The position numbers and the translations under genes were made by a program. The notes under the pieces were generated by a model. It made no database searches. It was not told the origin of the DNA and saw only the letters and a list, made by a program, of their open reading frames with translations. DNA of 64,000 nucleotides. Origin: an uncultured Eubacteriales bacterium. GTDB taxonomy: Bacteria; Bacillota; Clostridia; Christensenellales; Aristaeellaceae. Positions 15,822 to 23,954 of the stretch are shown in pieces. Location of the stretch: contig UQEF01000003.1 of the NCBI GenBank assembly GCA_900540045.1, positions 32,039-96,038 of the forward strand. Reading direction: 5' to 3'. How positions within the stretch are numbered: the first letter of the stretch is position 1; each line of letters starts with the position of its first letter.

Positions 15822-16580
15822 ATGGGCAAGACGATCGCCATCACCAATCAGAAGGGCGGCGTGGGCAAAACCACGACCGCGATTAACCTGGCAGCCTGCC
15901 TGGCCGAAGCGGGCAAGCGCGTGCTGCTGGTAGACCTGGACCCCCAGGGCAACACCACCAGCGGCATCGGCGGCAGCGCAGGCGCCCATTCGGTCTATGA
16001 GGCGCTGATGGGACGCACGCCGCTTTCCGCCTGCCTGCAAAGCACCTGCGTCAAGGGCTTGAGCCTGATCCCCGCGGATATCCGTCTGGCGGGCGCGGAG
16101 CTGGAGCTGGTAGAGCTGGAGCGGCGCGAATACCGACTGAAACATCTGCTCAAGACCATCGAGGGGGACTTTGACTTCCTCTTTGTGGACTGCCCGCCCT
16201 CGCTTGGGCTCCTGACGGTTAACGCCCTCACGGCCGCCCAGCGCGTGCTCATCCCGATCCAGTGCGAATACTATGCGCTGGAGGGCGTATCCAGCCTGAT
16301 GAATACCGTCAACCGCGTCAAGCATGCCTTCAATCCCGGGCTGGATATCGAAGGGGTGCTGCTGACCATGCTGGACGCGCGTACCAACCTGGGCATCCAG
16401 GTGGTGGATTCGGTCAAGAAGCATTTCAAAAGCCGCGTGTTCGCCACGGCGATCCCGCGCAATGTACGCCTGGGCGAGGCGCCCAGTCACGGCCTGCCCA
16501 TTCATCTGTACGACCCCCGCAGCCTGGGGGCGGACAGCTACCGCAGGCTGGCACAGGAGTTTTTGCAGCGCAACAGATAG
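15822..16580 (+). CDS. parA: ParA-family ATPase Soj
   Basis: 252 residues. It acts with ParB in origin segregation and in control of replication initiation. Deviant Walker A 'NQKGGVGKTTTAINLAA' at about 8-24, 'VLLVDLDPQGN', 'FLFVDCPPSLGLLTVNAL', 'PIQCEYYALEG' and 'FATAIPRNVRLGEAPSHG'. These are hallmarks of chromosomal Soj rather than MinD or plasmid ParA. It is followed 12 bases later by parB. Its flanks are VanY-type genes instead of the common rsmG/noc/rnpA neighbourhood. I did not notice a parS palindrome in the window. Confidence 0.95.
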   Translation: MGKTIAITNQKGGVGKTTTAINLAACLAEAGKRVLLVDLDPQGNTTSGIGGSAGAHSVYEALMGRTPLSACLQSTCVKGLSLIPADIRLAGAELELVELERREYRLKHLLKTIEGDFDFLFVDCPPSLGLLTVNALTAAQRVLIPIQCEYYALEGVSSLMNTVNRVKHAFNPGLDIEGVLLTMLDARTNLGIQVVDSVKKHFKSRVFATAIPRNVRLGEAPSHGLPIHLYDPRSLGADSYRRLAQEFLQRNR

Positions 16581-16592
16581 GAGTCGGTGAGG

Positions 16593-17438
16593 ATGAAACG
16601 CGGCGGACTCGGCAGAGGCCTGGATGTGCTTTTGCCACAGAGCGGCGAATTGCTGGAAACGGTGGTGCGCGATATCTCCATCGACGAGATCGACCCCAAC
16701 GCCTCCCAGCCCAGGCGGGATTTTGACAAGGAGGCATTGGAGCAGCTGGCCGACAGCATCCGCGAGGCGGGCGTGCTTTCTCCCATTCTGGTGGTGGAAA
16801 ACGGCATGCGCTACCGCATTGTCGCGGGTGAGCGCCGCTATCGGGCCGCGCGTCTGGCGGGGCTGGAAACGGTGCCCTGCATTGTGCGCTCCATGACCAA
16901 CGAGCAGCAGATGGAGGCCGCGCTGATCGAAAACCTGCAGCGCCAGGACCTCAACCCCATTGAGGAGGCCGCCGCAATCCGCAGCCTCATGCAGGAATGC
17001 GGCTATACGCAGGAGCAGGCCGCTCGCAAGCTGGGCAAGAGCCGTCCGGCAATCGCCAATGCGCTGCGGCTTTTGAATCTTCCCAAGGCCGTGACCGATC
17101 TGGTGGTCACGGGCGACCTGTCCGCCGGCCATGCGCGCGTGCTGGCCGGGCTGGACAGCGAGGCGCGCCAGCTGGAGCTGGCGCACCAGTGCGTGCTGCA
17201 CGGATACAGCGTGCGAAGGCTCGAGGAACTGGCCAAGGCCCGCCCGGCCGTGCGTCAGGCAGCCCCGAAACGGGAGGCGGGTCCGGAACTGATGGCTCTG
17301 CAAAACGCCATGCGCGAGGCCCTGGGCCTTAAGACCACGCTCTCCGGCACGGAGACGCGGGGCAAGATCACGCTTTCCTATAACAGCGCGCAGGAGCTGG
17401 AGCACCTCTATGAGGTGATCGGACGTTTGCTGGGTTAA
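16593..17438 (+). CDS. parB: ParB/Spo0J chromosome partitioning protein
   Basis: 281 residues. A CTP-dependent DNA clamp that loads at parS and recruits SMC. Visible: 'MKRGGLGRGLDVLLP', ParB/Srx domain 'IDEIDPNASQPRRDFD' and 'GERRYRAARLAGLETVPCIV' (CTP contacts), 'ALIENLQRQDLNPIEEA', helix-turn-helix 'YTQEQAARKLGKSRPAIANA', and a C-terminal dimerisation region. ATG 16593 with AGGAG 9 bases upstream is preferred over GTG 16587, which is only 3 bases from it. Confidence 0.95.
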   Translation: MKRGGLGRGLDVLLPQSGELLETVVRDISIDEIDPNASQPRRDFDKEALEQLADSIREAGVLSPILVVENGMRYRIVAGERRYRAARLAGLETVPCIVRSMTNEQQMEAALIENLQRQDLNPIEEAAAIRSLMQECGYTQEQAARKLGKSRPAIANALRLLNLPKAVTDLVVTGDLSAGHARVLAGLDSEARQLELAHQCVLHGYSVRRLEELAKARPAVRQAAPKREAGPELMALQNAMREALGLKTTLSGTETRGKITLSYNSAQELEHLYEVIGRLLG

Positions 17439-17461
17439 GCCCGGAAAGGTGGTATCGCCGT

Positions 17462-18655
17462 ATGCGAGTCAACTCCAACAAAAAGATCCACAAAATGAAG
17501 CGCGACCCCTACAAGACGCTGCTTCGCACCGCCGGCATTCTGGCGATTGTGGTGGTGGTGGGCGTCGGCGTGTTTTATCTGTGCTCTCTGGCGGTCACGA
17601 ACGATTACGTTTCCACCCGCAACCGCATTGAAAACGAAAACGCCGAAGCCGAACTGGAGTTCAACGCCATGATGAACGAGCTGCGCGCCGAGCAAAGCGC
17701 CGCGCTTGCACCCAACACAGGGGTGGTGTCCTCGGCGGATCTGCCATCCTGGGAAAAAACGCTGAACGATACCCTCTGGCGCATCGAGGATGAAAGCAAC
17801 GCCGGCCTGGAAAACACCAGCACCATTACGCTGGACCGTGCGTCTCTGATCAATGGCGGGCTTTTGCTGGTCAATCCCTGGCATTCCCTCCCCTCGGATT
17901 TTTCCGAGGAGGGTCTGGTGAGCATCGGCACGGCCAGCAACTTCCAGATTCAGGTGCAGGACAACAGCGTACGGGTATTTCAGCCTGCGTACGACGCGCT
18001 GAGTGAAGCCCTCACCGCCGCCAAGGATGAGGCAGGACTGGAATACTACATCGTGATGGAGGGTTACCGCTCGGTCGCGCAGCAGGAAGAACTTTTCAAT
18101 GCGGAAATGGAGAAGCTCTCCTCCCGCTATTCCGGCAACGCCCTCATCGAGGAAACCAAGAAGAACGTCAACTATCCCGGCAACAGCGACTACCACACCG
18201 GCATGTCCTTCCGCATGGACGTGTACCAGCGCGATAACGCCGCGCTCAACAATCTGAAGTTCCAGGCCGAATCCGAGCAGGGCGCGTGGCTGACGGAGCA
18301 CTGCTGGCGGTTTGGCATTATCTTCCGCTTCCCCACGGCCGATTTCCCCAAGGGCTGGGAGGATAAGAGCTACAAGACCGGCGTTTCCGCGCAGTTGAAC
18401 CTCTACCGTTATGTGGGCAAGGCGCATTCCGCCGCCATGCGCGTGCTGAACCTGTGCCTGGAGGAATACATTGAGTTCCTGATCGCCCATCCGCACATCT
18501 GCGTCTATGAGGACGGCGCGCTCAAGTATGAGATCGTGCGCATCAAGATTGCGGACGACGCGCAGAGTGTGCAGCTGCCGGTGCCAAACCCCGCCAGCAG
18601 CTACCAGGCCAGCCTGGACAATATGGGCGGCGTGGTCATGGCCTACACATACTGA
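17462..18655 (+). CDS. VanY-like membrane protein, probable pseudoenzyme
   Basis: 397 residues with one membrane anchor (about 22-46, ILAIVVVVGVGVFYLCSLAV). An outer region of about 150 residues has no known motif; the last 210 residues follow the VanY fold: 'YYIVMEGYRSVAQQEELFN' (201-204 GYRS), 'NSDYHTGMSFRMDVY' (H245, D253), 'CWRFGIIFRFP' and 'LYRYVGKAHS'. In both active paralogues nearby the zinc motif is S-E-H-x-x-G-x-x-x-D and the second site is EPWHxRYVGK. Here the first is shifted by one or two residues, and the second His is Leu (L314). The protein is therefore likely inactive and may bind or regulate. It follows parB by 24 bases. Confidence 0.72.
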   Translation: MRVNSNKKIHKMKRDPYKTLLRTAGILAIVVVVGVGVFYLCSLAVTNDYVSTRNRIENENAEAELEFNAMMNELRAEQSAALAPNTGVVSSADLPSWEKTLNDTLWRIEDESNAGLENTSTITLDRASLINGGLLLVNPWHSLPSDFSEEGLVSIGTASNFQIQVQDNSVRVFQPAYDALSEALTAAKDEAGLEYYIVMEGYRSVAQQEELFNAEMEKLSSRYSGNALIEETKKNVNYPGNSDYHTGMSFRMDVYQRDNAALNNLKFQAESEQGAWLTEHCWRFGIIFRFPTADFPKGWEDKSYKTGVSAQLNLYRYVGKAHSAAMRVLNLCLEEYIEFLIAHPHICVYEDGALKYEIVRIKIADDAQSVQLPVPNPASSYQASLDNMGGVVMAYTY

Positions 18656-18669
18656 TTTTATCAAAGAAT

Positions 18670-18704
18670 CGGGAGAGAGGCTGACGGCTGCTCTCCCGTT
18701 TTTT
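18670..18704 (+). terminator. Terminator after the VanY-like pseudoenzyme gene
   Basis: CGGGAGAG and CTCTCCCG pair around a 13-base loop and are followed by TTTTTTG. Confidence 0.8.
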
Positions 18705-18723
18705 GTTAGAAGGAGGAACACGT

Positions 18724-19263
18724 ATGATTCCCCGCTGCTTTATGCTGAAAAACGGCTCGACCGCCGTGCTGAGAACCGCCGTGCCGGAGGATGCGGCGCA
18801 AATGATTGCTTATCTGCGTGCCTGCGCGGAGGAGACGGACTTCCTGCTGCGCCTGCCGGAGGAATGGGACATTTCCGTGGAAACAGAGGAAGCCCTGCTG
18901 CGGGATATGGCGCGCCAGACGGAAAACCGGATGCTGGTGTGCTCGGTAAAGGGGGAGATCGCAGGCACCTGTCAGGTTGCCTGCATGAACCGGCTGAAAA
19001 CCCGGCACCGCGCCACGGTGTCCATCGCGCTGCGCAGGGCGTATTGGGGTCAGGGCATTTCCGGCGTCATGTTCGAGGAAATGGAAGCCTTTGCGCGCGA
19101 ACGGGGCGTGACGCAGCTGGAATTGGCCTACATTCAGGGAAACGAGCGGGCGCGTCACCTGTACGATCGCATGGGCTTTGTGGAGACGGGACGCGGCCCT
19201 GACGCCGCGCGCCAGCGGGATGGCACTCTGGCAGATGAGATCTTCATGATGAAAAAGCTGTAA
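18724..19263 (+). CDS. GNAT family N-acetyltransferase
   Basis: 179 residues. Visible: 'VLRTAVPEDAAQMIAYLRAC', beta strands around 'MLVCSVKGEIAGTCQVAC', the acetyl-CoA-binding 'RRAYWGQGISGVMFEEMEAF', and 'LAYIQGNERARHLYDRMGFV'. RimI/RimL-like; the acceptor is unknown. ATG 18724 has AGAAGGAGG 8 bases upstream, which rejects the GTG-type extension at 18703. It is isolated between two terminators with no promoter I could define. Confidence 0.85.
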   Translation: MIPRCFMLKNGSTAVLRTAVPEDAAQMIAYLRACAEETDFLLRLPEEWDISVETEEALLRDMARQTENRMLVCSVKGEIAGTCQVACMNRLKTRHRATVSIALRRAYWGQGISGVMFEEMEAFARERGVTQLELAYIQGNERARHLYDRMGFVETGRGPDAARQRDGTLADEIFMMKKL

Positions 19264-19266
19264 CGC

Positions 19267-19319
19267 AAAAGGCGCGGAGCGCGTATCCCCCATCATGGGG
19301 AACGCGCTCCGCGCCTTTT
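19267..19319. terminator. Bidirectional terminator between convergent genes
   Basis: AAAAGGCGCGGAGCGCGT and ACGCGCTCCGCGCCTTTT form a long perfect stem with a loop containing TCCCC/GGGGA. A-runs and T-runs flank both sides, serving the acetyltransferase gene and the convergent ybaK-like gene. Confidence 0.9.
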
Positions 19320-19327
19320 GCGCTCTG

Positions 19328-19798
19328 TCAGGCCGTCAGATCCGCCAGGGTGCAGGGCACCGCCCGCTGCAAATCCGCCGGGGTCATTTCTACCTGATAG
19401 CCGATCTTGCCGGCGCTGAAAATGACGGTATCGCACAGCTCGACTGTTTCGTCCAACGTAGTAGGAAAGGGCTTTTTCATGCCGATAGGGGAACATCCGC
19501 CATGTACATAGCCGGTGAGCGGCAAAAGATCCTTGCTCTTGAGCATGGCGATGCTCTTTTCACCCACGGCCGCGGCGGCCTTCTTGAGCGACAACTCCTC
19601 CGCCACGGGAATCACGAATACGTAATATCGCAGCGAGGCACCCTGCGTCACCAGCGTTTTGAATACATGCGACGGGTCCTCGCCCATCAGTCGCGCGGCC
19701 TCCACGCCGCTTGGAACAGACCCATCCGCGGGATAGGAACGCGGTGTATAGGAAATGCCCATTCCATCCAGCAGACGCATTACATTGGTTTTGTCCAC
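19328..19798 (-). CDS. YbaK/EbsC-type aminoacyl-tRNA deacylase
   Basis: 156 residues. It hydrolyses Cys mischarged on tRNA-Pro, a proofreading enzyme in trans. Visible: 'KTNVMRLLDGMGISYTPRSY', 'VFKTLVTQG' with the conserved substrate-site lysine, 'YYVFVIPVAEELSLKKAA', and 'LTGYVHGGCSPIGMKK' with the family GGxSPxG pattern. GTG 19798 is used as the start because GGAG lies 7 bases upstream and homologues begin close to KTNVMRLL; the frame extends to 19828 without support. Confidence 0.9.
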   Translation of the reverse strand: MDKTNVMRLLDGMGISYTPRSYPADGSVPSGVEAARLMGEDPSHVFKTLVTQGASLRYYVFVIPVAEELSLKKAAAAVGEKSIAMLKSKDLLPLTGYVHGGCSPIGMKKPFPTTLDETVELCDTVIFSAGKIGYQVEMTPADLQRAVPCTLADLTA

Positions 19799-19831
19799 AG
19801 AAAGGCTCCTTCTTTGGTATCCGGTCATGTG

Positions 19832-21547
19832 TCAGTCCAACGTGCTGGTAGGCGCGCCACACCTCAGGCACGGACTCAGCTCGCCCAGATGCTCGCTCAG
19901 TTCGCTGTAGGGGAAGGTGCCGGTCAGCGGCTGATATTCCTCCCCAACGCTGGGGCAGTACGGGTCCAGATGGTAGTAGCTGCCGTTATTGACGTTATAG
20001 TACAGAAGCGTGTCGCCTGCTGGCGCGGGGGTTACGGTGGTACGCGGGGTGGGGGTTGCATCCGCCACACTCAGGTTGTTGACCACGTTTTCCTCGGAGC
20101 TTTGCAGCTCGTCGTTGGTGGCGAGGGAATTCGGGTCCACATACCACTCGTCGCCCTCCTTGGTCATGATGACCATGAAGCGGTAGATGGAGGGGTCCTT
20201 GCCGTTGTTCTTGTTGATGGTGGCCGTCATGGTCACGGTACGGCTGTTGTCCTGATCCGTGCCGGAGATTTCCTCAATGGTGTATTCCTCCGGCGTGCGG
20301 TTGGCCAGCAGCATGAACAGCGCCGTGGAGGGATTTTCCTGCGCGCTGGCCCAGCTGGGCTGCACGAGACTGACCATTTCCTGAGGATTGTTGTTCTGCC
20401 ATAGCGCCATGAAGGTTTCCAGGCGCCGCTCAGCCTCCGACGGGCCGGAGGGCGTAGGCGAAGGCGTGGGCGCCGGCGTTTCGGTGGCTGCGACCGCGGC
20501 GGCGCCGGCATCCGGCGCGGCGCTGGTTTGGATGGAAGCCGGCTGATTGCCCGGCGCTCCGGTGCGCAGCACGTCGCGCCCGCCCTGCATCATCATGGCG
20601 ACAGTGACGATACAGAGCGCCACGTATACCATGCTCACGATCAGCCTCGTGACGGAGGAAAACATCTGCCGGTACCACATGCCGCCCAGTCCCAGCACAC
20701 ACAGGCCCAGGAACACATAGCGAATCACATCCAGCGAAGAGGGCACAAACAGGCAGGGGATAAACACCAGCGGCAAAAGCCCGAAGAGGAATACGGACCA
20801 CAGCCGGTCGGCGTTGAAGGGGGCGCGCTCACGCGCGGGCTGGGGCGGCGGAGTACGCAGGTTGAACATGGGCTGCTGCGCAGCGGCTCCCGCGGCCTGA
20901 GGCTGCATGGGAGCAAAGGGAGGCGGCTGCATGCCGGCAAAGGGCGCGGCCTGCGGGGGTGTCATTCCCCCCTGAGCGGCGTAACCGGGCATGGCCTGCG
21001 TCGCCGCTCCGGGCGCGCCGGACTGCATGGGAGAAAAGGCGTACATAGCGGGCTGCACCGTGGGCCGAATGGGTTGGGATTGCCCCGGCCGCACGGCCTG
21101 AGCGGAGGCGGCAGGAGGCTGGGAGGCCATCGGCGAAGGGGGCACAAAGCCCTGACTGCGCGGCGAGAAAGCCGCGGAAGAGGAGCCGAATGCGGTGTTG
21201 CCCAGCGGTGGCACGGATGCGGTGGAGCCCGGTGCAAAGCCCTGAAAAGGCGGCTGACCCGCCATGGGCTGAATGAAGCTGGGCGACGCGAAGGGAACCT
21301 GCGCCGTGCCCTGCATGGGGGCGGAGAAATAGGGCGGCATGCCTGAAAACCCACCCTGAGGGGGGACGGACTGCGCGAAGGCCTGCTGCGTCTGCGGCGA
21401 AGCGGGCGGCATGGTGGGGGCGGGCTGCGGAACCTGGGAAAAATCAGGCGTCTCCGGAGCCTGCCGCACAGGGGCTTTTTTCATAAAACCGCGCTTCTGC
21501 ATCCCATAGGTCGGGGTGGAAGCGTACTTCGTGCGGTTGGCGTTCAT
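19832..21547 (-). CDS. Proline-rich three-TM protein with C-terminal Cys motif
   Basis: 571 residues, no known family. Residues 1-250 are disordered and rich in Pro, Gln, Ala, Met (SPMQSGAPGAA style). Three membrane segments follow (about 265-285, 290-309, 317-337). A Thr/Pro linker leads to an outside region with a DUF4878-like shape: 'FMALWQNNNPQEMVSLVQPS', 'YRFMVIMTKEGDEWYVDP'. The end holds 'SYYHLDPYCPSV' and 'LSPCLRCGA', a His-Cys...Cys-x2-Cys arrangement that could bind one metal and that I recall at the tail of other clostridial envelope proteins. ATG 21547 has AAGGAGATG upstream; the longer frame to 21607 has no site. Confidence 0.7.
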   Translation of the reverse strand: MNANRTKYASTPTYGMQKRGFMKKAPVRQAPETPDFSQVPQPAPTMPPASPQTQQAFAQSVPPQGGFSGMPPYFSAPMQGTAQVPFASPSFIQPMAGQPPFQGFAPGSTASVPPLGNTAFGSSSAAFSPRSQGFVPPSPMASQPPAASAQAVRPGQSQPIRPTVQPAMYAFSPMQSGAPGAATQAMPGYAAQGGMTPPQAAPFAGMQPPPFAPMQPQAAGAAAQQPMFNLRTPPPQPARERAPFNADRLWSVFLFGLLPLVFIPCLFVPSSLDVIRYVFLGLCVLGLGGMWYRQMFSSVTRLIVSMVYVALCIVTVAMMMQGGRDVLRTGAPGNQPASIQTSAAPDAGAAAVAATETPAPTPSPTPSGPSEAERRLETFMALWQNNNPQEMVSLVQPSWASAQENPSTALFMLLANRTPEEYTIEEISGTDQDNSRTVTMTATINKNNGKDPSIYRFMVIMTKEGDEWYVDPNSLATNDELQSSEENVVNNLSVADATPTPRTTVTPAPAGDTLLYYNVNNGSYYHLDPYCPSVGEEYQPLTGTFPYSELSEHLGELSPCLRCGAPTSTLD

Positions 21548-21621
21548 GCTACATCTCCTTAGCGTGGCCATGGGTACGGGTCCAAAAAAGGCGGCGCGCG
21601 TGCGCACGCAGATTCCTTTCT

Positions 21622-21649
21622 ATTATAGCACATATTGCGCCTTTGTAAA
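21622..21649 (-). promoter_or_regulatory. Promoter of the proline-rich membrane protein gene
   Basis: Minus strand TTTACA (21644-21649), 16-base spacer, TATAAT (21622-21627). Confidence 0.72.
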
Positions 21650-21743
21650 CACGGCGCATCGTTTTACAAAAGAAAAGTAACACTTTTTGGAAAAATCCTG
21701 GCGGCGCCAAGCGGAAAGCGGAGCGCACAGGCCAAAAACAGGA

Positions 21744-21762
21744 GGGGACGCCACTTGTCCCC
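21744..21762. repeat. GGGGAC/GTCCCC hairpin
   Basis: GGGGAC and GTCCCC separated by 7 bases, in the 374-base gap between the divergent genes at 21547 and 21922. The same GGGGACG core appears in two inverted repeats at 32.7-32.8 kb. The rest of this gap holds only the two promoters listed. Confidence 0.5.
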
Positions 21763-21813
21763 GGCGATAAAAACGTAACAATTCCGGCGCCTGAAATCCT
21801 TTTGGCGAATCAG

Positions 21814-21842
21814 TTGCGAAAACAGCGACAATCATGTATAAT
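21814..21842 (+). promoter_or_regulatory. Promoter of the asp23-fakA-recG unit
   Basis: TTGCGA (21814-21819), 17-base spacer, TATAAT (21837-21842), 80 bases before the asp23-like ATG. Confidence 0.7.
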
Positions 21843-21921
21843 TATGCTGATCTGTTGCGCATTTGCGAATGGGTCAGCATTGTGGGCGGCTTGCCGCCGC
21901 GCAAGGAGGCGCAGGACAAAC

Positions 21922-22272
21922 ATGGAGTGCAAGATCAAAAATGACATAGGCACGATCTACATCACCGAGGACGTGATGCTCAAGGTGGTCGGCTATGCCG
22001 CACTGGAGTGCTACGGCATCGTGGCCATGTCCAGCAAGCGGGCCAAGGATGGCCTGGTGGAATGGCTGGGTCGCGAAAATCTGTCCAAGGGTGTTCAGCT
22101 CAAGCTGGTGGATGACATGCTGGATGTGGATCTGTTCATCATCGTGGAATACGGCATTTCCATCGCCGAGGTTTGCAAGACCATCGTGGAAACGGTGCGC
22201 TACAAGCTCGAAAGCATGACGGGCGTAAAGGTGCGCCGGGTCAACATATCCGTTGAGGGCGTTCGCGTCTGA
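21922..22272 (+). CDS. Asp23/Gls24 (YloU) family protein
   Basis: 116 residues, alpha/beta, no signal or membrane segment. 'GTIYITEDVMLKVVGYAALE', 'GIVAMS', 'VDLFIIVEYGISIAEVCKTI' and 'VKVRRVNISVEGV' are typical of YloU. In Firmicutes these small envelope-stress proteins associate with the membrane, and yloU is regularly linked to fakA (yloV), as here with a 27-base gap. AAGGAGG lies 12 bases before the ATG, somewhat long. The frame extends back to 21802 across the promoter, which rules out the longer start. Confidence 0.9.
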   Translation: MECKIKNDIGTIYITEDVMLKVVGYAALECYGIVAMSSKRAKDGLVEWLGRENLSKGVQLKLVDDMLDVDLFIIVEYGISIAEVCKTIVETVRYKLESMTGVKVRRVNISVEGVRV

Positions 22273-22299
22273 TTATTAGCGTGTCAGGAGGAAAAACCT

Positions 22300-23952
22300 T
22301 TGATACAGACCAAGACGATTGACGGCGTGCTGCTGCGCGATATGGTGGTGACCGGCGCGGCCCTGCTGGAAAAAAACCGCGAAGCGGTAGATGCCCTGAA
22401 CGTTTTTCCCGTGCCGGACGGCGATACGGGCACCAATATGAGCCTGACCATGGCCTCCGCTACCAAGGAGGTCAATCAGAAGGAATACCTTAGCGCGGGT
22501 GAGGCGGCCGCCGCACTGGCCAAGGGCGCGCTGCGCGGCGCGCGGGGCAACAGCGGCGTAATCACCTCGCAGCTGTACCGCGGTTTTGCGCGCGCCCTGG
22601 AGGGCGTGGAGCGCATCACGCCCACGCAGTTTGCCCAGGCGCTCAAGCGCGGCGCGGAGACGGCCTACAAGGCGGTCATGAAGCCCAAGGAAGGCACCAT
22701 TCTCACCGTGGCCCGCGTCATCGCCGAGGAAGCGGTCAAGCAGGCCGAGCGTGCCCCGGAGGATTATGACGCGCTGTTTGCCAACATCCTTTCCACTGGC
22801 GACACCATCCTCAAAAAGACGCAGCAGATGCTGCCCGCGCTGACCCAGGCCGGCGTGGTGGATGCCGGCGGGCGCGGACTTCTGCTCATCTACATGGGCT
22901 ATGCCGCCTGCCTGCGGGGCGAGGAAGTACCCACCGAAAAGCTGGAGCTGTCCGGAGACGGGACCGCCTCCTTTGAAGATGACCACGACGCTATCGGCGA
23001 AATCAAGTTTGCCTATTGCACGGAGTTCCTGATCCAGAATCTGTATCCCGATATTCTGGAGGAGGACATCGATTCCTTCCGCCGCCGCCTCAACCGCATT
23101 GGCGACTGCGTGCTGGTGGTGGGCGATCTGAGCCTGGTCAAGGTGCATGTGCATACCAACGAGCCGGGCAAGGCCCTCGAATACGGCCTGAGCCTGGGCG
23201 AGCTGGTCAACCTGAAGATCGAAAACATGGTTCAGCAGCGCCGTGACAAGCAGGCGGCGGCACAGCAGAAGGCCGAGGAGGAAGCTCCCGAGAAGGAATA
23301 CGGCATGGTGGCCGTTTCGTTGGGCGATGGTTTCAACCGGATCTTTAGCGAGCTGATGGTGGATCATGTGGTTGAGGGCGGTCAGACCATGAACCCCAGC
23401 ATTGAGGATCTATCCGAGGCCATTGAAAAAACGCACGCCAAAACGGTTTTCGTGCTGCCCAACAATGGAAACGTCATCCTGGCGGCCCAGCAGGCGGCTG
23501 AGCTGTGCGAGGATAAGCGCGTGCTGGTGGTGCCCACCAAGAATGTGGCCATGGGCATCGCGGCTGCCGTGGCATTCCAGCCCGAACAGACTCCCGAGGA
23601 AAACGCCGCTCATATGAACGAGGCCGCTCAGCGCGTGCGGACCGCCACCGTGACCTACGCCGTGCGCGACAGCGAGCTGGATAACCTGCATATCCACGAG
23701 GGCGACATTATCGGCCTCTACAACGGCCAGATCCACACCGTGGGCAGCAACGTACAGGATGTGACGCGCGACCTGATGCGTGAGATCGTCACCGAGGACG
23801 ATGAACTCATCACCGTCTATTACGGCAAGGACACCGCCGAGGCCGACGCGAAGGCGCTGACCGATGAGCTGGCCCAGATGTACGGCGACTGCGACGTCGA
23901 AATGCAGCCGGGCGGACAGCCGCTTTACTACTATCTGGTATCTGTGGAGTGA
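22300..23952 (+). CDS. fakA: Fatty acid kinase subunit FakA (DAK2 domain)
   Basis: 550 residues. It phosphorylates fatty acids bound by FakB, feeding exogenous or recycled acyl chains to PlsX/PlsY. N-terminal DhaL-type kinase domain with metal-binding 'ALNVFPVPDGDTGTNMSLTM' and 'ALRGARGNSGVITSQLYRGF'; middle domain 'IKFAYCTEFLI' and 'VKVHVHTNEPGKALEYG'; C-terminal EDD-fold domain with 'VFVLPNNGNVILAAQQAAEL'. TTG start with AGGAGG 8 bases upstream. No fakB is visible in the window. Confidence 0.94.
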   Translation: MIQTKTIDGVLLRDMVVTGAALLEKNREAVDALNVFPVPDGDTGTNMSLTMASATKEVNQKEYLSAGEAAAALAKGALRGARGNSGVITSQLYRGFARALEGVERITPTQFAQALKRGAETAYKAVMKPKEGTILTVARVIAEEAVKQAERAPEDYDALFANILSTGDTILKKTQQMLPALTQAGVVDAGGRGLLLIYMGYAACLRGEEVPTEKLELSGDGTASFEDDHDAIGEIKFAYCTEFLIQNLYPDILEEDIDSFRRRLNRIGDCVLVVGDLSLVKVHVHTNEPGKALEYGLSLGELVNLKIENMVQQRRDKQAAAQQKAEEEAPEKEYGMVAVSLGDGFNRIFSELMVDHVVEGGQTMNPSIEDLSEAIEKTHAKTVFVLPNNGNVILAAQQAAELCEDKRVLVVPTKNVAMGIAAAVAFQPEQTPEENAAHMNEAAQRVRTATVTYAVRDSELDNLHIHEGDIIGLYNGQIHTVGSNVQDVTRDLMREIVTEDDELITVYYGKDTAEADAKALTDELAQMYGDCDVEMQPGGQPLYYYLVSVE

Positions 23953-23954
23953 AC

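Noticed and set aside
14106-17405. An uninterrupted 1099-codon reading frame on the minus strand
   Set aside because: It is antisense to VanY, soj and spo0J genes with clear family motifs. The protein is His/Leu/Gly/Arg-rich without domains, as expected from GC-biased third positions.
15700-17500. parS site near soj-spo0J
   Set aside because: I did not notice the 16-bp parS palindrome or a close variant by eye; this needs a pattern search, so no site is reported.
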